DNA of 7,804 nt from a bacterium. Its GTDB lineage: Bacteria; Desulfobacterota; UBA8473. The position numbers and the translations under genes were made by a program. The notes under the pieces are model-generated. The model saw nothing but the letters and a program-made list of their open reading frames with translations. It made no database searches and was not told where the DNA came from. Numbering within the stretch: position 1 is the first letter of the stretch; each line of letters opens with the position of its first letter. Positions 5,358 to 7,804 of this stretch are shown here, piece by piece. The DNA lies in assembly GCA_009773075.1 (NCBI GenBank), contig WOUX01000035.1, positions 1 through 7,804 of the forward strand, in the 5' to 3' direction.

Positions 5358-7277
5358 TCATACGTAAGTTGTCGTTTTACTGATTGCTAATAGCTTAGGC
5401 TGATAGCTTACCAATTCCTTAACTGTCCTAATAATACCCTCCTCGTCTAAACCATATCTGCTTCTAAGGAGTTCCTGGGTACCGTACTCGACAAATCTAT
5501 CCTGGACACCTATACGCTTTACCCTTAGATTTTGAAGGCCGTTCTTTTCTATAAGCTCTAAAACCGCACTGCCAAAGCCACCATCAAGAACATTCTCTTC
5601 CACTGTAATAACCTTCCTGATTTTCTCCGCAAGGGTAATGATCAGATCATCATCCAGGGGTTTTACAAAACGGCTGTTAACTACCGTTACCTCTATATTC
5701 TCTTCCCTAAGATGCCTGGCTGCTGCTAGAGCGGGATAAACCATAGAGCCTATTGCAAGAATCAAAACATCCTTTCCTTCTATAATGACCTCTGCTTTAC
5801 CAATCTCTAATGCCTTTAACTCAGTGTCAAATTTTACACCATACCCTTTACCGCGAGGATACCTTATTGAAACAGGGTTACCACAATCAACAGCTGTTTT
5901 AAGCATATGCTGAAGTTCATTTTCGTCTTTGGGCGCCATCACTATAATATTGGGGATATGGCGCAGAAAGGAGTAATCAAATAGGCCATGGTGGGTAGGC
6001 CCATCCTCTCCAACAATTCCAGCCCGGTCAAGTACGAAAATAACAGGCAATTTCTGAAGGCAGACATCGTGGACAATCTGATCGTAGGCCCTCTGTAAGA
6101 ATGTGGAATATATAGCCGCTACAGGTATAAAGCCCCCTGTTGCCAGACCGGCGGCAAAGGTCACCCCGTGTTGCTCTGCTATCCCCACATCATAAAACCT
6201 GCCTGGAAATTCTTCAGAAAACTTGTGAAGACCCGTTCCGTGAGACATGCCAGCAGTTATCCCCACTATCCTTTTATCCATCCTGCCCAATCTAAGTATA
6301 GTATCAGCAAAAACCTCGGTATAGGTAGGAAGATTCCCACCCTCTTTCAGAGGCTTACCCGTCTCTATATCAAATGAGCCGATACCATGAAAACTCGTGG
6401 GATCTTTCTCCGCCGGAGGATAGCCTTTCCCCTTGGTTGTTATGACATGAATCAAAATAGGTCCCTCTAGTTTTTTAACATTCTTTATATTTTCAATCAG
6501 ATGGTCCAGACGATGTCCCTGAATTGGACCTACATACCTAAACCCTAACTCCTCAAAGAATACTCCTGGGATTATCAAACCCTTAAAGGATTCTTCCGCC
6601 TGTTTAACCAGCTTTAACACAGACCCTCCAATACCCGGGATTGTTTTGAGAAAGTTCTTCATCTCACTCCGAAATCTGGTAAAGAGCTGTCCCGTCATAA
6701 TACGGTTGAGGTAAGATGAAAGGGCGCCTACATTGGGTGAAATGGACATTTCATTGTCGTTGAGGACAACTATCATATCCTTTTCTCGATGTCCTGTCTG
6801 GTTAAGTCCCTCAAAGGCCATTCCAGAAGCTATAGAGCCATCACCTATGACAGCTATAACCCTATATTTTTCACCCTTAAGACACCTGGCCTCTGCCATT
6901 CCTAATGCCGCGGAGATTGAGGTGCCGCTATGCCCCACACCAAAGGTATCGTAAGGGCTTTCATCCCTTTTGGGAAAACCGCTAATCCCTCCATACCGTC
7001 GTAAGGTATCGAACCTGTCTCTCCTGCCGGTTAATATCTTATGGGCATAGGCCTGATGACCCACATCCCAGATGAGTTTATCCTTGGGGGCATTAAATAT
7101 ATAGTGAAGGGCAATGGTCAATTCCACGGTACCAAGGCTTGAAGCAAGATGACCGCCGTTTTTGGAGACAACGGAGACAATCTCCTCTCTTATCTCACCT
7201 GCAAGCTGGACTAATTCATCTAAATTAAAGGATTTAATGTCAGCCGGGCTGTTAATCCCATCGAGTAATCCAGCCAT
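5358..7277 (-). CDS. dxs: 1-deoxy-D-xylulose-5-phosphate synthase
   Basis: Catalyses the first step of the MEP isoprenoid pathway: pyruvate plus D-glyceraldehyde 3-phosphate to DXP and CO2, with thiamine diphosphate and Mg2+, in the cytoplasm. DXP also feeds thiamine and pyridoxal synthesis. The 639-residue protein is full length: ThDP domain first, with GGHLASSLGTVELT (41-54) and GDGS...NDNEMSIS (145-180), pyrimidine-binding domain next, with IAEQH (366-370) and DRAGIVGEDGPTHHG (417-431), and a transketolase C-terminal domain to about 624. H43, H297, E368, R418 and H429 match E. coli H49, H299, E370, R420 and H431. The last 15 residues (YQPKLLAISKTTTYV) extend past the E. coli end and are encoded partly by a 13-bp tandem repeat. 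The ATG has GGGAGAGGA 9 bases upstream. It follows ispA by 18 bases, so the two are surely one operon. Confidence 0.98.
   Translation of the reverse strand: MAGLLDGINSPADIKSFNLDELVQLAGEIREEIVSVVSKNGGHLASSLGTVELTIALHYIFNAPKDKLIWDVGHQAYAHKILTGRRDRFDTLRRYGGISGFPKRDESPYDTFGVGHSGTSISAALGMAEARCLKGEKYRVIAVIGDGSIASGMAFEGLNQTGHREKDMIVVLNDNEMSISPNVGALSSYLNRIMTGQLFTRFRSEMKNFLKTIPGIGGSVLKLVKQAEESFKGLIIPGVFFEELGFRYVGPIQGHRLDHLIENIKNVKKLEGPILIHVITTKGKGYPPAEKDPTSFHGIGSFDIETGKPLKEGGNLPTYTEVFADTILRLGRMDKRIVGITAGMSHGTGLHKFSEEFPGRFYDVGIAEQHGVTFAAGLATGGFIPVAAIYSTFLQRAYDQIVHDVCLQKLPVIFVLDRAGIVGEDGPTHHGLFDYSFLRHIPNIIVMAPKDENELQHMLKTAVDCGNPVSIRYPRGKGYGVKFDTELKALEIGKAEVIIEGKDVLILAIGSMVYPALAAARHLREENIEVTVVNSRFVKPLDDDLIITLAEKIRKVITVEENVLDGGFGSAVLELIEKNGLQNLRVKRIGVQDRFVEYGTQELLRSRYGLDEEGIIRTVKELVSYQPKLLAISKTTTYV
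5386..5410. repeat. 13-bp tandem repeat inside the 3' end of dxs
   Basis: GCTAATAGCTTA (5386-5397) and GCTGATAGCTTA (5399-5410) are 11 of 12 identical with a period of 13 bases. A period that is not a multiple of three within a coding region suggests an intergenic repeat captured by loss of the original stop codon, which would explain the extra DXS tail. Confidence 0.55.
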
Positions 7278-7295
7278 AAAAAAGTGTCCTCTCCC

Positions 7296-7804
7296 CTAAG
7301 CCTTTCGCTTTCCAATATATCTTGCAATCATCCTTAAGGGCTCTGCTTTATCATCAAATTGCCTCAGATAACCAATAGCCTTATCTATCAACTCATCAGC
7401 AGTCTTTTTTGAATCATCAATACCCAAAACCGCAGGATAGGTTGCTTTCTTCTTGTTTGCATCGCTCCCAACACTTTTGCCTAAAAGGGCTTCATCGCCT
7501 TCCACATTTAAGATATCATCAACAGTCTGAAAGGCTAACCCAATAGCCGAGCCATACATAGACAATAGCCCGACCTCCTCTTCCGTTCCTCCGCCCAACC
7601 TTGCACCGATTCTGACAGAAGAAGCGATAAGTGCCCCGGTTTTATGGGTGTGGATATACTCTACGTCGGAAATATCAACCTGTTTTCCCTCTAACTCTAT
7701 GTCCTCCATCTGCCCTCCCACCATCCCGGATGCTCCGGCAGCATAGGCTATATCATTAATTACATCTAAAACGGTATTAGGATCGACCCCAGAAATGGTG
7801 TTTG
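7296..7804 (-). CDS. ispA: Farnesyl diphosphate synthase (geranyltranstransferase), 5' end outside the window
   Basis: Short-chain trans-prenyltransferase that condenses isopentenyl diphosphate with DMAPP and geranyl diphosphate to farnesyl diphosphate, the precursor of quinone and undecaprenyl chains. The frame is open to the right edge, giving the C-terminal 168 residues; a start at 7724 would cut into the conserved AAGASGMVGGQ motif and is not real. Visible signatures are GMVGGQMEDIE, then HTHKTGALI, and the second aspartate-rich region FQTVDDILNVEGD (DDILN at 7506-7520), where the fifth position is Asn instead of the Asp of the textbook DDxxD. KATYPAVLG follows as in other IspA proteins. 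The first aspartate-rich motif lies outside the window. The stop is TAG at 7296-7298, 18 bases before dxs. In many related genomes xseB lies just upstream, which cannot be seen here. A longer-chain product is possible but less likely. Confidence 0.93.
   Translation of the reverse strand, partial: NTISGVDPNTVLDVINDIAYAAGASGMVGGQMEDIELEGKQVDISDVEYIHTHKTGALIASSVRIGARLGGGTEEEVGLLSMYGSAIGLAFQTVDDILNVEGDEALLGKSVGSDANKKKATYPAVLGIDDSKKTADELIDKAIGYLRQFDDKAEPLRMIARYIGKRKA

Noticed and set aside
543..7804. A single functional system linking the oxidoreductase, the LysM protein and isoprenoid genes
   Set aside because: The three units are on separate, divergent or convergent transcripts and belong to unrelated pathways. 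Adjacency alone is not evidence of joint function.

Overview
The window looks like chromosome of an anaerobic Gram-negative bacterium, most likely a Desulfobacterota (deltaproteobacterial) or neighbouring lineage. This is inferred from three things: a four-subunit 2-oxoacid:ferredoxin oxidoreductase, the ispA-dxs pair of the MEP isoprenoid route, and short dispersed palindromic repeats between genes. There is no rRNA, tRNA, CRISPR array or complete transposon. The taxonomic call rests on gene content only.

Left edge (1-542): an A+T-rich minus-strand frame runs open from 447 to the window edge (149 codons) but has no start codon. It encodes a soluble segment followed by membrane segments. Its 5' end coincides with a short hairpin carrying the GGGGTCAGGTC motif, which I associate with REP/IS200-like elements, so it looks like a truncated gene abutting an element end.

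Region 543-3287 (minus strand): an operon in the order delta-alpha-beta-gamma (korD, korA, korB, korC) encodes a complete 2-oxoacid:ferredoxin oxidoreductase of the KOR/VOR type. Spacing is tight, with Shine-Dalgarno sequences at each start. A copy of one dispersed repeat lies just beyond the last gene (495-518) and another in the leader of the first gene (3323-3347, inverted).

Region 3288-3630 is a divergent intergenic region. It holds a good sigma70-type promoter in each direction, a perfect 11-bp palindrome between the two promoters, and a nested inverted-repeat element in the leader of the rightward gene.

Region 3631-5352 (plus strand): an exported protein with two LysM peptidoglycan-binding domains and a C-terminal half that appears to be a duplicated, unrecognised domain. 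It converges on dxs with only 5 bases between the stop codons.

Region 5358-7804 (minus strand): dxs (DXP synthase) preceded by ispA (farnesyl diphosphate synthase, 5' end outside the window). The two are 18 bases apart and clearly co-transcribed; together they cover the first step of the MEP pathway and the prenyl-chain condensation step. The main genes are familiar families. The parts worth a second look are the LysM protein's duplicated C-terminal domain, the intergenic repeats, and the truncated frame at the left edge. I did not find a convincing new multi-gene system.
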